NCBI RefSeq assembly: GCF_001436025.1 | Contig: NZ_AZEQ01000007.1 | Location: forward strand, 1-64,000 | DNA: 64,000 nt | Origin: Limosilactobacillus mucosae DSM 13345 | GTDB lineage: Bacteria > Bacillota > Bacilli > Lactobacillales > Lactobacillaceae | Direction of reading: 5' to 3' | Shown: piece by piece, positions 29,107 to 38,496 of the stretch | Layout of the letters: the number at the start of each line of letters is the position of its first letter | Position numbering within the stretch: the stretch's first letter is position 1 | The notes under the pieces: model-generated | The model's database searches: none | The model's input: the letters and a program-made list of their open reading frames with translations, nothing else | What the model was told of the DNA's origin: nothing | Translations under genes and position numbers: made by a program

Positions 29107-30516
29107 CTATTCGATCGGAATCGTACCGTTCAAAATCAAAACCAACGAAACAACAGCCAAAATACTGATCAAGCCCATCGCCAGCCATTCGTTTTTGGCA
29201 AGTCTCAGCTTTCGCGTGCGCCGAGCCTGCCAATAAATCAGAAAGCCTGGCAGCAGACTCAGCGATAAAATCATCACCTGCCGCCAGCCAGCCAAAGCCA
29301 TCGATAACAGCTCAAAAATCGTCAGCAGGATGCCAATTACTAACTGACCATAAGCACGCTGCTGCCAGCCATCTTTAATCTGCGCCAGTCCAACAAAGAA
29401 ATAGACGATCAGTCCCGCAGCCGTCCCCAGCGTATAGGCAAACCGATAAGCATAGGTCGTAAACAGTAGCGAGCACAGAAACAGGCACTGAACGATCGCC
29501 GTTACCCAAAGCGCGGTCGTCGGGGCATGATGCGAATTGAGCCTGCCAAACGAACGCGGCAGCACTCGGTCTTTAGTCATCATCAAAAACGCCTCCGCCG
29601 GCAGCATCGTCCACGAAAGCCAGGCTACCAGTACCGAAACGATCAATCCCAAACTGATCAAAGCCGCGCCCCAGGGTCCAACCAACTGACTTAGAATCGT
29701 ACCCATCGCCGGTTGCGCGGCCCCAGCCAATTGCGCGCGCGTCATTACGCCATAAGGAAGCAGCGAGATCAGCAGGTAGACGACTAGCAGAATCAGCCAG
29801 CCGCCAAATGAAGCCACGACGGCATCTCGCTGACGCTTAGCTCGGTGCGCCATGACCGAGGCACTTTCCACGCCCATAAACAGCCACATCATCACCATAA
29901 TCGAGTTTTTGACCTGATCGGCAACTGCCAGGATGGGACGGGAAGACTGCGCAGCCGCGCCCCAGAAGTTATTGACAAACGTCGACCAATGAAACGCCAA
30001 TGCCGCTACGATGGTGAAGATCAGCAATGGTATGAGTTTGGCAAGCGTACCGATTAAATTGAGCAGCGCGGTAGCCTCAACACCATAGCTGACGATCACG
30101 GTAAAACCAATCGTCAAAAGCATGGCCAGCAGAATCGACGGCAGGTTCTGACCACCTTGAAAAACTGGCCAAAACGTTCCCAGCGCGCTCATTGCAATCG
30201 TGGCAAAGGCGAGGTTGCCCAGCCATGAAGCCAGCCAGTATGCCCAACCGGAAATAAACTCGCCCAGCGGCCCAAACGAAAGCCCCGCGTACGCAAAAAT
30301 TCCGGCGTCCTGCTTGGGGTAGCGGAGCAAGAGATGATTCAGCGCGGCAATCAGGCACCACACGCCCAGGCCGACGATCAGCCAGCCCAGGATTACCGGT
30401 CCCGGTGCCGCCGCGTTGGCCAGATCACTGTTGACGCCAAAGATTCCCGAGCCAATCGTCGCGCCCACGATCAAAGCCGTCAGTTCATACTTGCCGATTT
30501 TGTTTGAATCAGCCAT
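29107..30516 (-). CDS. APC-family amino-acid permease (antiporter type)
   Basis: A 469-residue membrane protein with 12 or so segments. KYELTALIVGATIGSGIFGVN is the APC signature in the form seen in basic amino acid/polyamine antiporters (ArcD-like). The start ATG at 30516 follows AAAGGAGGAG at ideal spacing, so the 14-codon GTG extension upstream is rejected. It is co-transcribed with the aminotransferase. The leader is unusual: duplicated 39-mers, a 70-base hexanucleotide tract and, farther up, a promoter and terminator. Confidence 0.9.
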   Translation of the reverse strand: MADSNKIGKYELTALIVGATIGSGIFGVNSDLANAAAPGPVILGWLIVGLGVWCLIAALNHLLLRYPKQDAGIFAYAGLSFGPLGEFISGWAYWLASWLGNLAFATIAMSALGTFWPVFQGGQNLPSILLAMLLTIGFTVIVSYGVEATALLNLIGTLAKLIPLLIFTIVAALAFHWSTFVNNFWGAAAQSSRPILAVADQVKNSIMVMMWLFMGVESASVMAHRAKRQRDAVVASFGGWLILLVVYLLISLLPYGVMTRAQLAGAAQPAMGTILSQLVGPWGAALISLGLIVSVLVAWLSWTMLPAEAFLMMTKDRVLPRSFGRLNSHHAPTTALWVTAIVQCLFLCSLLFTTYAYRFAYTLGTAAGLIVYFFVGLAQIKDGWQQRAYGQLVIGILLTIFELLSMALAGWRQVMILSLSLLPGFLIYWQARRTRKLRLAKNEWLAMGLISILAVVSLVLILNGTIPIE

Positions 30517-30531
30517 CACACTCCTCCTTTC

Positions 30532-30609
30532 GCGCAGCCTTTCTGGATCAGCCACCACTGCTCTATCTTCACGCAGCTGCTCTGGATCAGTAATCGCGGC
30601 TCTATCTTT
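30532..30609. repeat. Imperfect 39-base tandem repeat
   Basis: Two copies with period 39. TCTGGATCAG occurs at 30542 and 30581, GCTCTATCTT at 30560 and 30599, and GCAGC-type flanks match as well. On the minus strand the copies stay in frame with the downstream permease (13 codons: DPEQLREDRAV then DPERLRERRSV). Translation of this part is unlikely, because the ribosome binding site serves the ATG at 30516. Confidence 0.8.
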
Positions 30610-30665
30610 GTACTACTGTTCCATGGCTTTTGAGCCGCTTTTGACATCACACCTCATGAAAATGA

Positions 30666-30736
<71 letters not shown>

Positions 30737-30939
30737 CAGTTTACCGGCTTTGGCAGCGGATTTCAAACGCTTTCTCCAGCGCAATTGATCGACTTTGCTG
30801 TCACTTCTGATGCTGTTATGGCTTTAATGAAACAGCGAGATTGGTACTGCTCGATTGGCTGGACACCTGCCATGCCCCAGCTCTAGCGATATCTCACGAT
30901 CAATCCGCACTGGTCTTGATGCCATACTAAAACGTGCAA

Positions 30940-30972
30940 AATAAAAGACCCGGTGAATATTCACCAGGCCTT
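30940..30972 (-). terminator. Terminator in the 30.5-31.4 kb gap
   Basis: The perfect palindrome GGTGAATATTCACC, extended by CCT/GGG, is followed by TCTTTTATTTT on the minus strand. It lies 435 bases past the 31407 permease stop and 420 bases before the 30516 permease start. It may end an untranslated RNA from the promoter at 31292 or attenuate the permease operon. Confidence 0.75.
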
Positions 30973-31263
30973 GGGGGAAGAAGCGCTTGCCGTTGCCATA
31001 CTTAATATCAAAACTCGATTATTTACCTTGCTTACTTAATCTGGTCTCTTTATGCCAAGAGATCTCATGCAACTTCAGTTGTCGACGTTCTCAAATAAGG
31101 TTGTACATTAGATACGGCCACTAATTTAGTTAGTTAACAAGCTTTCTTCAGGAAATTCAATTTATTGTGTGATGTGGGGTGTGTTATGCTGCCATCGCCC
31201 AGATTAAAGGCGATTGCCGGATACTTTTACATTTGCAACGGATGAGGTTTCTTCCATGCTTTT
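30973..31263 (-). ncRNA. Candidate ~310-base untranslated RNA or leader
   Basis: Between a near-perfect promoter (31292-31264) and a terminator (30972-30940) there is no open frame of note. The minus-strand RNA would contain several hairpins: ATCGCC / GGCGAT near 31190-31210, an AGTTAG-type stem near 31125, and CTCTT / AAGAG near 31055-31072. I do not recognise a known riboswitch, 6S RNA, tmRNA or RNase P. It could be an independent small RNA, or the leader of the 29107-30516 permease operon with the terminator as attenuator. Confidence 0.4.
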
Positions 31264-31292
31264 ATTATAAATTCCCTACATTTAAAAGTCAA
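31264..31292 (-). promoter_or_regulatory. Near-consensus promoter without an adjacent gene
   Basis: On the minus strand TTGACT (31292-31287), a 17-base spacer and TATAAT (31269-31264). The start would be near 31257. No gene follows for about 740 bases, until the permease at 30516. Confidence 0.65.
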
Positions 31293-31406
31293 CTCAAACC
31301 GCGTCATCAAGCCAATGGAAGCGCTATCTTAATTATACGATTATCCAATTTTTTTCGTCTAAATTAAATGATCTAAACAGGCTTTTTGATTTGGTATAAA
31401 ATCTTT

Positions 31407-32771
31407 TTAATCTTTGGCCTGCTTGCGCTTGTCAACGATGGTATAGCCGACAAACAGTGCAATAAACCAGACAAAGCTGATCAACAGCGGCAAACGCGTT
31501 GACTTAACAAAGAACAGGATTACCAAAACACCGATAAAGAAGATGATCGTCAGCCAGCTGGTAAATGGGAAGCCGGGCATGTTGAAGGCAGCCACGCCTT
31601 TTGGATGCTTTTTGCGGTAAACGATGTGGCACCACAAGATGATCAGCCAGACAAAGACAAAGTTGATCGTTGAGACCCCGGAAACAATATTAAAGATTCC
31701 GGCTGGCATGATGTAGTTCAAGATGACGACGATAAACAGAATCAATGACGAGAACTGCAAAGCATTGTTTGGCACAGCTTGATTACTCAGCTTGGCAAAC
31801 TTTTGCGGTGCGTTGTGACCAGTTGCCAAAGCATATAGTGAACGACTGGTACTAAAAATCGAACTGTTGGTTGCTGACATTGCCGCCGTCAAAACTACGA
31901 AATTCAAGATTGCAGCAGCCCCCGGAATCCCCACGGCTTGGAACAGCTGAACAAATGGGCTGGAAGTCGTCTTGATCATGTTCCATGGGTAAACGGACAT
32001 CATGGCAATCATCGAACCAATGTAGAACAGCCCAATCCGTACTGGCAGCGTGTTGATTGCCTTAGGAATGTCATTATTGGGATCCTTGGTTTCACCAGCC
32101 GTCAGACCTACCATTTCAATTCCGACAAAGGCAAAGACAACCATCTGGAAACTCATCAAAAAGCCCAGGACGCCTTTCGGGAAGAAGCCGCCGTGCGACC
32201 ACAGATTGCTAAATGAGGCTGGGTCAGAACCCTTGACTGGGAAGTGAACGAAGACCATTACCAAACCAATTACGATCAGGGCCAGAATTGCAATCACCTT
32301 GATCATTGCAAACCAGCTCTCCATTTCACCGAACAGCCCCACGTTGATCATGTTGACCAGCATCAATAAGACGATGATGACCAACGGACCGATCCATTGC
32401 GGCAGATTAGGGAACCAGTAGCGCAGATAGATCCCAGTTGCGGTCAGATCGGCCATTGCTAGACTCAGCCAGCAAGACCAGTAAGTCCAGCCGGCCACGA
32501 ATTCCATGCGGTCGCCCAGGTATTCCTTGACCGAATCAATGAACGAGTGCTTGGTAGTATCAGCTAAAATCAGTTCACCCAAGGCCCGCATCATAAAGAA
32601 GCAGAAGATTCCCACGATCAGGTAAGATAAAATGATCGAAGGACCCGCAGCGTGAATGGCCGTCCCCGAACCTAAGAACAGCCCGGTCCCGATTGCCCCA
32701 CCAATGGCAATCATCGTGATATGACGGCTTTTCAGCGCCCGCGATAGTTTTTGTTCTTGTTGTTCATCCAT
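31407..32771 (-). CDS. APC-family amino-acid permease with T-box leader
   Basis: A 454-residue permease with 12 predicted membrane segments. The N-terminus RALKSRHITMIAIGGAIGTGLFLGSG is the AAT subfamily signature (CycA, LysP, GabP relatives), and GEMESWFAMIKV supports it. A tRNA-sensing T-box lies upstream, so its substrate should match the sensed tRNA. The T-box bulge reads UGGA, pairing with a tRNA whose discriminator is U, as in tRNA-Gly. With CycA-like similarity this suggests glycine/D-Ala/D-Ser uptake, as inference. Confidence 0.9.
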   Translation of the reverse strand: MDEQQEQKLSRALKSRHITMIAIGGAIGTGLFLGSGTAIHAAGPSIILSYLIVGIFCFFMMRALGELILADTTKHSFIDSVKEYLGDRMEFVAGWTYWSCWLSLAMADLTATGIYLRYWFPNLPQWIGPLVIIVLLMLVNMINVGLFGEMESWFAMIKVIAILALIVIGLVMVFVHFPVKGSDPASFSNLWSHGGFFPKGVLGFLMSFQMVVFAFVGIEMVGLTAGETKDPNNDIPKAINTLPVRIGLFYIGSMIAMMSVYPWNMIKTTSSPFVQLFQAVGIPGAAAILNFVVLTAAMSATNSSIFSTSRSLYALATGHNAPQKFAKLSNQAVPNNALQFSSLILFIVVILNYIMPAGIFNIVSGVSTINFVFVWLIILWCHIVYRKKHPKGVAAFNMPGFPFTSWLTIIFFIGVLVILFFVKSTRLPLLISFVWFIALFVGYTIVDKRKQAKD

Positions 32772-32841
32772 ACTTTTTCTCCTGTAAAACTCTCAATGAC
32801 AAACATTCCTGTACAGGAGGGTGGCAACACTGACGCAAATA

Positions 32842-33038
32842 AAAACGTCCCTGACACTAGCTTGTGTCAGGGACGTTTTTCAACGCGGTTCCACCCATCT
32901 TGCAGACATCTTATATGCCCGCCGCTCTAGCAGTCGATAGAGGAACCACCCTTCATTTCAACGTTGATGCCATAAGATCGATCCCGTGCTTGCAGCTGGG
33001 CAGCGGGTCTCTGTAAATCGACCAATAATTAAAAGTTA
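32842..33038 (-). promoter_or_regulatory. T-box leader of the permease gene (probably Gly)
   Basis: The T-box GGGTGGAACCGCG (32896-32884) precedes a strong terminator, AAAACGTCCCTGACAC paired with GTGTCAGGGACG plus T run (32880-32842). The leader is compact (about 140 bases to the T-box), with a distal CAGAGACCCG...GCAAGCACGGG element. The specifier could be GGC (32971-32969), followed by A; this agrees with the UGGA bulge. An alternative ATG after GAA (near 32955) cannot be excluded. Confidence 0.85.
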
Positions 33039-33044
33039 CTAATC

Positions 33045-33072
33045 ATTATAACGATTTTATAACGTTTGTCAA
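33045..33072 (-). promoter_or_regulatory. Promoter of the T-box permease
   Basis: TTGACA (33072-33067), a 16-base spacer and TATAAT (33050-33045) on the minus strand, a fully consensus pair just upstream of the T-box leader. Confidence 0.75.
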
Positions 33073-33102
33073 ACATTAAATCCAGAAATATCGAACGAAC
33101 CC

Positions 33103-33846
33103 TTAAACGTTTAAGACTTTGTTAAGGAAATTCTGGGTATCTGGGTGCTGTGGATGGTCAAAGATCTGTTCTGGCGTACCATCTTCTCGGATCTTGCCGT
33201 CATGGAAGAATACCACGCGATCAGCCACCCGTTTGGCAAAGCCCATTTCGTGGGTGACGACGATCATGGTCATCCCTTCTTTGGCCAGGTCCTGCATAAC
33301 GCCCAGCACGTCACCAACCATTTCTGGGTCAAGGGCACTGGTTGGTTCGTCAAACAGCATCACATCCGGCTTCATGGCCAGAGCCCGGGCAATTGCCACC
33401 CGCTGTTTTTGTCCACCAGAAAGCGTCCGGGGATTGACGTTGGCTTTTTCCTTTAAGCCAACGATATCCAAGTAATGCAGCGCGGCCTCTTGTGCTTCTT
33501 CCTTGCTCATCTTCTTTAGTTCCACGGGTGCCAGCGTGATGTTGTCAATTACCGACATGTTGGGGAACAGGTTGAAGTGTTGGAACACCATCCCAATGTT
33601 TTGACGCACCAGGTTGATGTCAGTCTTCGAGTCGGCAATGTCGTAGCCGTCAATGTAGATATGACCGCTGTTTGGCACTTCCAAGCGGTTCAGGCAGCGC
33701 AGAAACGTACTCTTACCCGAACCAGAAGGCCCAATCATGCAGACAACCTCACTTGGCTTAACGGCAAGATCGATCCCTTTTAAGACCTCATTTTCGCCAT
33801 AGCTCTTGTGAAGGTCCTTGACTTGTACCTTGTATTGCTTGTCCAT
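33103..33846 (-). CDS. glnQ: Amino-acid ABC transporter ATP-binding protein (GlnQ type)
   Basis: A 247-residue ATPase of the polar amino-acid uptake family. Walker [10 protein letters not shown] (39-47), Q-loop [13 protein letters not shown], signature [16 protein letters not shown], Walker [14 protein letters not shown] and the H-loop VTHEMGFA are all intact. It begins one base after the fused binding-protein/permease gene and powers it. Glutamine is the likely substrate by family, but glutamate or another polar amino acid is possible. Confidence 0.94.
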   Translation of the reverse strand: MDKQYKVQVKDLHKSYGENEVLKGIDLAVKPSEVVCMIGPSGSGKSTFLRCLNRLEVPNSGHIYIDGYDIADSKTDINLVRQNIGMVFQHFNLFPNMSVIDNITLAPVELKKMSKEEAQEAALHYLDIVGLKEKANVNPRTLSGGQKQRVAIARALAMKPDVMLFDEPTSALDPEMVGDVLGVMQDLAKEGMTMIVVTHEMGFAKRVADRVVFFHDGKIREDGTPEQIFDHPQHPDTQNFLNKVLNV

Positions 33847-33847
33847 G

Positions 33848-35317
33848 CTATGCCTCCATTCTCTTTTGAACGTAATTCGACAGCCAAGTCAGCAGTGTAA
33901 TGATGATCATGTACATTACGGCGATGATCAGCCACATCTTGAATCCTTCCATGTTCCGGGCAATGATGACGGTCCCGGTCTGCGTCAGTTCCATGACCCC
34001 AATTGCCGAAAGAATCGAGGTATCCTTCAGCGTAATGATCAATTGGTTAACCAAAGATGGCACCATGATCTTCAGTCCTTGTGGCGCGATAACCTTAACC
34101 AGTGCCTTGGAGTATGGCAGACCCAGACTGCGGGCAGCTTCCCACTGACCAACGTCAACAGCCTCAAAACCACCACGGACAATAGCACCGACATAGGCCC
34201 CTTCATCAAGCATCAAAGTCAAAATCCCAGCCGTAAACAGCGGAATCTTTTGACCAGTCAGGTTTGGCAGCCCGATGTAGATGAAGAATGCCAAAACCAT
34301 CATTGGAATCCCACGGAAGATGTAGATGATCGTGCTGGAAAGGCCCTTCCAGAACTTGCCTTCCGCGATGCCCATGACACCCAGTACCAGACCGAATGCC
34401 AACGCGCACAGCGAACCGATAATCGTCAGTTCAATCGTTTCCCAAAGACCAGTCAAGAGGGCCTTGCGGTTGTTCTTGATCAAGCCAAAGATCGTCCGGT
34501 CCTTGCTGCTTTCAGTCTTCGTACCGCTGCCCTTAGTGTACTTGTCAATCAGCTTTTGCATCCGACCAGTCTTTTGCATCCACTTGATCCCATCGTTGAT
34601 CTTGGCCTGCAGCTCTTTGTTTTGTCCCTTCTTAAAGCCGATTGCGATTGGCGTGGCATTGATCTGCTTAGTAACGATCTTCAGTGGCATGCCATTACGG
34701 ATCCCGTATTGCAGAACCGGACCGTCATCAAACGTAGCCGCCCCGTTGCCGCTCTTAACATCGTTCCACATCGCGTTGGAAGTCGTAAAGTACTTGATCT
34801 TAAAGCCGTACTTGTCCTTGATGGATTCAGCATACAAGGCACCGGCAGCCCCAGACTTAACGTCAACCGTCTTGCCTTTCAGCTGGCTCATCTTGGTGAT
34901 CTTGCTGTTCTTGCCGACCGCCATTACGATTCCATCTTTGTAGTAGGAAGTTGAAAAGTCGATTGTTGCCTTTCGTTCATCGGTAACACTCATCCCACCC
35001 ATACCGGCATCGATCTGACCAGACTGCATGGCCTGCAGAATGGCGTTAAAGCTCATGATCTTGTATCGATACTTGAAATGCTCGTGCTTAGCGATCATTC
35101 GAATCATTTCTGGTTCAATGCCGGGATTCTTGCCGGTATAAGTCCCTTGTTTGTTTTGAATTTCAAAGGGAGCAAAGGTGTCGACAACCCCGATCGTGTA
35201 GGTCTGTTCGGCATGCGCCACCTGCTTATTGACAAATAATCCAGCGAACGTGGTCATCAGCATTACCGCGCAGCTGATGATTGTGCGTTGCCACCATGAC
35301 TTCTTCAAATTCCTCAC
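33848..35317 (-). CDS. glnP: Fused amino-acid-binding protein / ABC permease (GlnPH type)
   Basis: A 489-residue fusion. A signal anchor with an AHA-E processing-like site (about 1-38) leads to a periplasmic-type binding domain ([16 protein letters not shown] ... [22 protein letters not shown] ... to about 265). The HisM/GlnP permease domain follows ([28 protein letters not shown]-like [24 protein letters not shown]). This tethered arrangement is known in lactic acid bacteria as GlnPQ. Two domain copies would come from a homodimer. It pairs with glnQ one base downstream. Confidence 0.94.
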   Translation of the reverse strand: MRNLKKSWWQRTIISCAVMLMTTFAGLFVNKQVAHAEQTYTIGVVDTFAPFEIQNKQGTYTGKNPGIEPEMIRMIAKHEHFKYRYKIMSFNAILQAMQSGQIDAGMGGMSVTDERKATIDFSTSYYKDGIVMAVGKNSKITKMSQLKGKTVDVKSGAAGALYAESIKDKYGFKIKYFTTSNAMWNDVKSGNGAATFDDGPVLQYGIRNGMPLKIVTKQINATPIAIGFKKGQNKELQAKINDGIKWMQKTGRMQKLIDKYTKGSGTKTESSKDRTIFGLIKNNRKALLTGLWETIELTIIGSLCALAFGLVLGVMGIAEGKFWKGLSSTIIYIFRGIPMMVLAFFIYIGLPNLTGQKIPLFTAGILTLMLDEGAYVGAIVRGGFEAVDVGQWEAARSLGLPYSKALVKVIAPQGLKIMVPSLVNQLIITLKDTSILSAIGVMELTQTGTVIIARNMEGFKMWLIIAVMYMIIITLLTWLSNYVQKRMEA

Positions 35318-35570
35318 TCCTTTTTACTTATTTTCTAACCGTTTATTAATATTCGCGTACTGAATACTTTATCACCTTTTTAATGTAAAAAGAAATATAA
35401 TCGTCACAAAACCATGAACAATTAATATTATTAGGCCACTAAAATTAATTAAATAAGGTAAATCCTCCAGAAAACTTAATTAATTAAATCTAAAATTCAC
35501 CTAACCAAATTTTTGGCAACTATTAACTTTTAATTTTGAAACCGTTGCCGATTTAACATTCTTAAGCGAC

Positions 35571-35599
35571 TTGACTTTTTGCACAAATTTATGTTTAAA
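35571..35599 (+). promoter_or_regulatory. tyrS: tyrS promoter
   Basis: TTGACT (35571-35576), 17 bases, then TTTAAA (35594-35599). The start would fall near 35606, right at the beginning of the T-box leader. The rest of 35318-35570 is very AT-rich and holds no gene. Confidence 0.6.
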
Positions 35600-35607
35600 T
35601 ACCCCTA

Positions 35608-35812
35608 ATTAAGACGCGCAGGAACTCAGTAGGCAGCGACTCCCTGTTCAAAGAAAACCGGCACAGCTGAAAACCGGTACACAGTCGTTTGGCGAATTAC
35701 AATCCTGCAGCAACGTCGCTGAACTGAAGTCAATGAGGTGCGTCATGCACGAAGATGGGTGGTACCACGAGCAATTCGTCCCAGAGCCGTTAAGCGGTTC
35801 TGGGACGTTTTT
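35608..35812 (+). promoter_or_regulatory. T-box leader of tyrS (Tyr, UAC)
   Basis: Stem I is closed by GCAGGA (35618-35623) and TCCTGC (35703-35708). The specifier loop GAATTACAA carries TAC (35698-35700), a tyrosine codon. The T-box GGGTGGTACCACG (from 35756) has UGGU for a tRNA with discriminator A. The terminator CGTCCCAGAGCCG / GGTTCTGGGACG with T run lies at 35777-35812. Confidence 0.95.
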
Positions 35813-35844
35813 CGTTCCTCATGACATTTTTTGGAGGTATTTAA

Positions 35845-37101
35845 ATGAATATTATTGATGAACTGACCTGGCGCGGTGCCGTTAATCAGGTAACTGACGA
35901 GGAAGGCCTGCGCGAACTGACGGAAAACGAAAAAATCGGCCTCTACTGCGGGACTGACCCAACCGGCGACAGCCTGCACATTGGCCATCTGATTCCATTT
36001 ATGATGCTGAAGCGATTCCAGCTGGCCGGCCACCATCCCGTTATCATCATCGGGGGTGGGACCGGTGCAATTGGGGATCCATCCGGGCGCAAAACCGAAC
36101 GGACCCTGCAGACGGAATCACAGTTGGAGCACAACGTTAAGGCTCTGACCAACCAGATGATCAAGCTGTTCGGGACGGAAAACTTTACCATCGTCAACAA
36201 CTATGACTGGCTGTCCAAACTGAGCATGATCGACTTTCTGCGCGACTACGGCAAGTTGTTCAGCGTAAACACGATGCTGAACAAAGAAGTCGTAGCCAGC
36301 CGTTTGGAAACCGGGATCTCCTACACCGAGTTTACCTACCAGATCCTGCAGTCCATCGACTTCCTGCATCTCTACCGGCATAATGACGTTCACCTGCAGA
36401 TCGGCGGGGCTGATCAATGGGGCAACATTACTTCCGGGATTGATCTGATTCATAAGATTGAAGGTCCCGACGCCAAAGCTTTTGGTCTGACGATTCCACT
36501 GATGCTCAAAGCAGACGGCACCAAGTTCGGCAAGACGGCAGGCGGCGCAGTCTGGCTGGATCCGGAAAAGACGACGCCATACGAGTTCTACCAATTCTGG
36601 ATCAACCAGGATGACCGCGATGTCGTTAAATACCTGAAGTACTTTACTTTCCTGAGCAAGGAAGAAATCGACGCACTGGCTGAAAAAGTCAAGACCGAGC
36701 CATGGAAGCGCGCGGCCCAAAAGGCACTGGCACGCGATGTTACGAAGTTCGTGCACGGTGAAAAAGCCGTCGAAGAAGCCGAACGCATCACAGCAGCCCT
36801 GTTCTCCGGCGACGTTGCCCAACTGTCTGCCAGTGAGATCGAACAAGGCTTTAAGAACATGCCATCCGTTGAGGTTGCCAACCAAAAGCAGAACATTATC
36901 CTGTGGCTGGTTGACGACACCAAGATCGAGCCTTCCCGTCGTCAGGCACGCGAAGACGTCAAGAACGGCGCCATCCGCATCAACGGCGAGCAGATCACCG
37001 ACGAGAATGCCGAAATCGATCCAAGCACGCATTTTGACGGCAAATTCGTGATCGTGCGCAAGGGTAAGAAGCGCTACTGGCTGGCACGGGTAAAGAAGTA
37101 G
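35845..37101 (+). CDS. tyrS: Tyrosyl-tRNA synthetase
   Basis: A 418-residue class I synthetase. LYCGTDPTGDSLHIGHLIP holds the HIGH motif, and DGTKFGKTAGGAVW is the KMSKS-equivalent loop of TyrRS. The C-terminal S4 RNA-binding domain (SRRQAREDVKNGAIRINGEQI) is complete. GGAGG precedes the ATG. Expression depends on uncharged tRNA-Tyr through the T-box. No strong T-run terminator follows; an 8-base inverted repeat TTCATAAT / ATTATGAA (37103-37137) lies just past the stop. Confidence 0.98.
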   Translation: MNIIDELTWRGAVNQVTDEEGLRELTENEKIGLYCGTDPTGDSLHIGHLIPFMMLKRFQLAGHHPVIIIGGGTGAIGDPSGRKTERTLQTESQLEHNVKALTNQMIKLFGTENFTIVNNYDWLSKLSMIDFLRDYGKLFSVNTMLNKEVVASRLETGISYTEFTYQILQSIDFLHLYRHNDVHLQIGGADQWGNITSGIDLIHKIEGPDAKAFGLTIPLMLKADGTKFGKTAGGAVWLDPEKTTPYEFYQFWINQDDRDVVKYLKYFTFLSKEEIDALAEKVKTEPWKRAAQKALARDVTKFVHGEKAVEEAERITAALFSGDVAQLSASEIEQGFKNMPSVEVANQKQNIILWLVDDTKIEPSRRQAREDVKNGAIRINGEQITDENAEIDPSTHFDGKFVIVRKGKKRYWLARVKK

Positions 37102-37172
37102 CTTCATAATTCGAGACAGCAGTTCCTAGATTATGAATAAGACGCGTTGCTGCTAATATGGTAAAGAAGTAG

Positions 37173-37203
37173 TTGACCCAGGCAGCTGGTTTCGCGTTAT
37201 AAT
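37173..37203 (+). promoter_or_regulatory. trpS: trpS promoter
   Basis: TTGACC (37173-37178), 19 bases, then TATAAT (37198-37203). The spacer is slightly long. It precedes the trpS T-box. Confidence 0.55.
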
Positions 37204-37211
37204 ATAGCTAT

Positions 37212-37400
37212 CATGCACGGTGCAATAGTAGTCAGGCCAATGACAGAGAGATTCCAAATGCTGAGAGGGATCGCGGCTAAGCGAAATGGAGCGGTGCCGA
37301 CAACTGAATCAAAAGCATTTAAGTGAGGGGCTTTCCCCTAAATTAGGTGGCACCGCGGCAAAGATCGTCCTATTCTCGTTTGGAGAGGGCGGTCTTTTTT
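37212..37400 (+). promoter_or_regulatory. T-box leader of trpS (Trp, UGG)
   Basis: The distal ACAGAGAGATTCC ... GCTGAGAGGGATC element is typical. The specifier loop GCGAAATGGAG carries TGG (37287-37289), the tryptophan codon. The T-box GGTGGCACCGCGG (37346-37358) has UGGC, which fits a tRNA with discriminator G. The terminator at 37363-37400 has the stem GATCGTCC.../...GGGCGGTC and a run of six T. Confidence 0.95.
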
Positions 37401-37423
37401 AGGTGCTGAAAGGAGTTTTTCTT

Positions 37424-38449
37424 ATGAAGTTTGATCCTAGCAAAAAAGTCGTTTTAAGCGGCGACCGGCCAACTGGTAAGCTGCACATTGGCCATTACGT
37501 TGGTTCATTAAAAGAACGGGTGAAGATGCAAAACAGCGGCAACTATAATATGTTTATCATGATTGCCGACCAACAGGCTTTGACCGATAATGCTCGTGAT
37601 CCCGAAAAGATTCACAACAGTCTGATTCAAGTTGCATTAGACTATCTGGCAGTCGGTTTGGACCCAGCCAAGTCAACGATATACATCCAGTCCCAGATTC
37701 CTGCTTTATCCGAGCTTAATATGTATTACTTGAATCTGGTTACGTTATCGCGACTGGAACGCAATCCAACCGTTAAGGCCGAGATTCAGCAAAAGAACTT
37801 TGACCGTTCGATTCCTGCCGGCTTTTTAACCTACCCTGTCAGTCAAGCAGCTGATATCACGGCATTTAAGTGTGAGCTGGTACCAGTTGGCGATGACCAA
37901 GAGCCAATGATGGAACAGGCACGGGAAATTGTCCGTTCATTTAATAATATCTATGGCGACGTTTTGGTTGAGCCAAAAGGAATTTTCCCACCAAAAGGAC
38001 AAGGTCGAATTCCTGGGCTAGACGGCAATGCCAAGATGAGCAAATCGCTGGGCAACGCTATCTATTTGAGCGATGATGAAAAGACGCTGCAAAAGAAAGT
38101 CATGTCCATGTACACCGACCCAACTCACATTCACGTTGAAGATCCTGGTCATATTGAAGGCAACGTGGTCTTTACCTACCTAGACATCTTCGACCCTGAC
38201 AAAGAACACGTGCAGGAATTGAAGGATCAATACCAAGCTGGCGGTCTGGGCGACGTTAAGATCAAGCGCTACCTGTTTGAAGTCTTGAACAACGAGCTTA
38301 AGCCGATTCGGGAACGCCGCGAAGAATTTGCCAAGGACATTCCAGCCGTTTACGATATGCTCAAGCAAGGCTGTGCCGATGCCAATGAGGTTGCCAACCA
38401 AACGCTGGCGGAAGTGCGGCATGCCATGGGGCTGGATTACTTTGCCTAA
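37424..38449 (+). CDS. trpS: Tryptophanyl-tRNA synthetase
   Basis: A 341-residue class I synthetase. [15 protein letters not shown] contains HIGH and [14 protein letters not shown] contains KMSKS; both are intact. The ATG at 37424 follows AAAGGAG at 9 bases; a GTG seven codons earlier overlaps the ribosome binding site and is rejected. It is T-box controlled and apparently monocistronic. The gene ends at a bidirectional terminator. Confidence 0.98.
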   Translation: MKFDPSKKVVLSGDRPTGKLHIGHYVGSLKERVKMQNSGNYNMFIMIADQQALTDNARDPEKIHNSLIQVALDYLAVGLDPAKSTIYIQSQIPALSELNMYYLNLVTLSRLERNPTVKAEIQQKNFDRSIPAGFLTYPVSQAADITAFKCELVPVGDDQEPMMEQAREIVRSFNNIYGDVLVEPKGIFPPKGQGRIPGLDGNAKMSKSLGNAIYLSDDEKTLQKKVMSMYTDPTHIHVEDPGHIEGNVVFTYLDIFDPDKEHVQELKDQYQAGGLGDVKIKRYLFEVLNNELKPIRERREEFAKDIPAVYDMLKQGCADANEVANQTLAEVRHAMGLDYFA

Positions 38450-38455
38450 CTGAAT

Positions 38456-38492
38456 CAAAAAAGCTTTGCACAACTCGCGCAAAGCTTTTTTA
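38456..38492. terminator. Bidirectional terminator between trpS and the permease
   Basis: AAAAAAGCTTTGC and GCAAAGCTTTTTT form a long stem with A and T runs on both sides, between converging genes. Confidence 0.9.
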
Positions 38493-38496
38493 GTCT

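Noticed and set aside
29096-29233. N-terminal extension of the aminotransferase
   Set aside because: It would lie inside the permease gene; the ATG at 29095 has its own ribosome binding site and fits the family.
33818-34954. Rightward 378-codon frame
   Set aside because: Shadow of the fused binding-protein/permease gene; the sequence is low-complexity with no recognisable domain.
36118-37107. Leftward 329-codon frame
   Set aside because: Antisense to tyrS, which has all its motifs.
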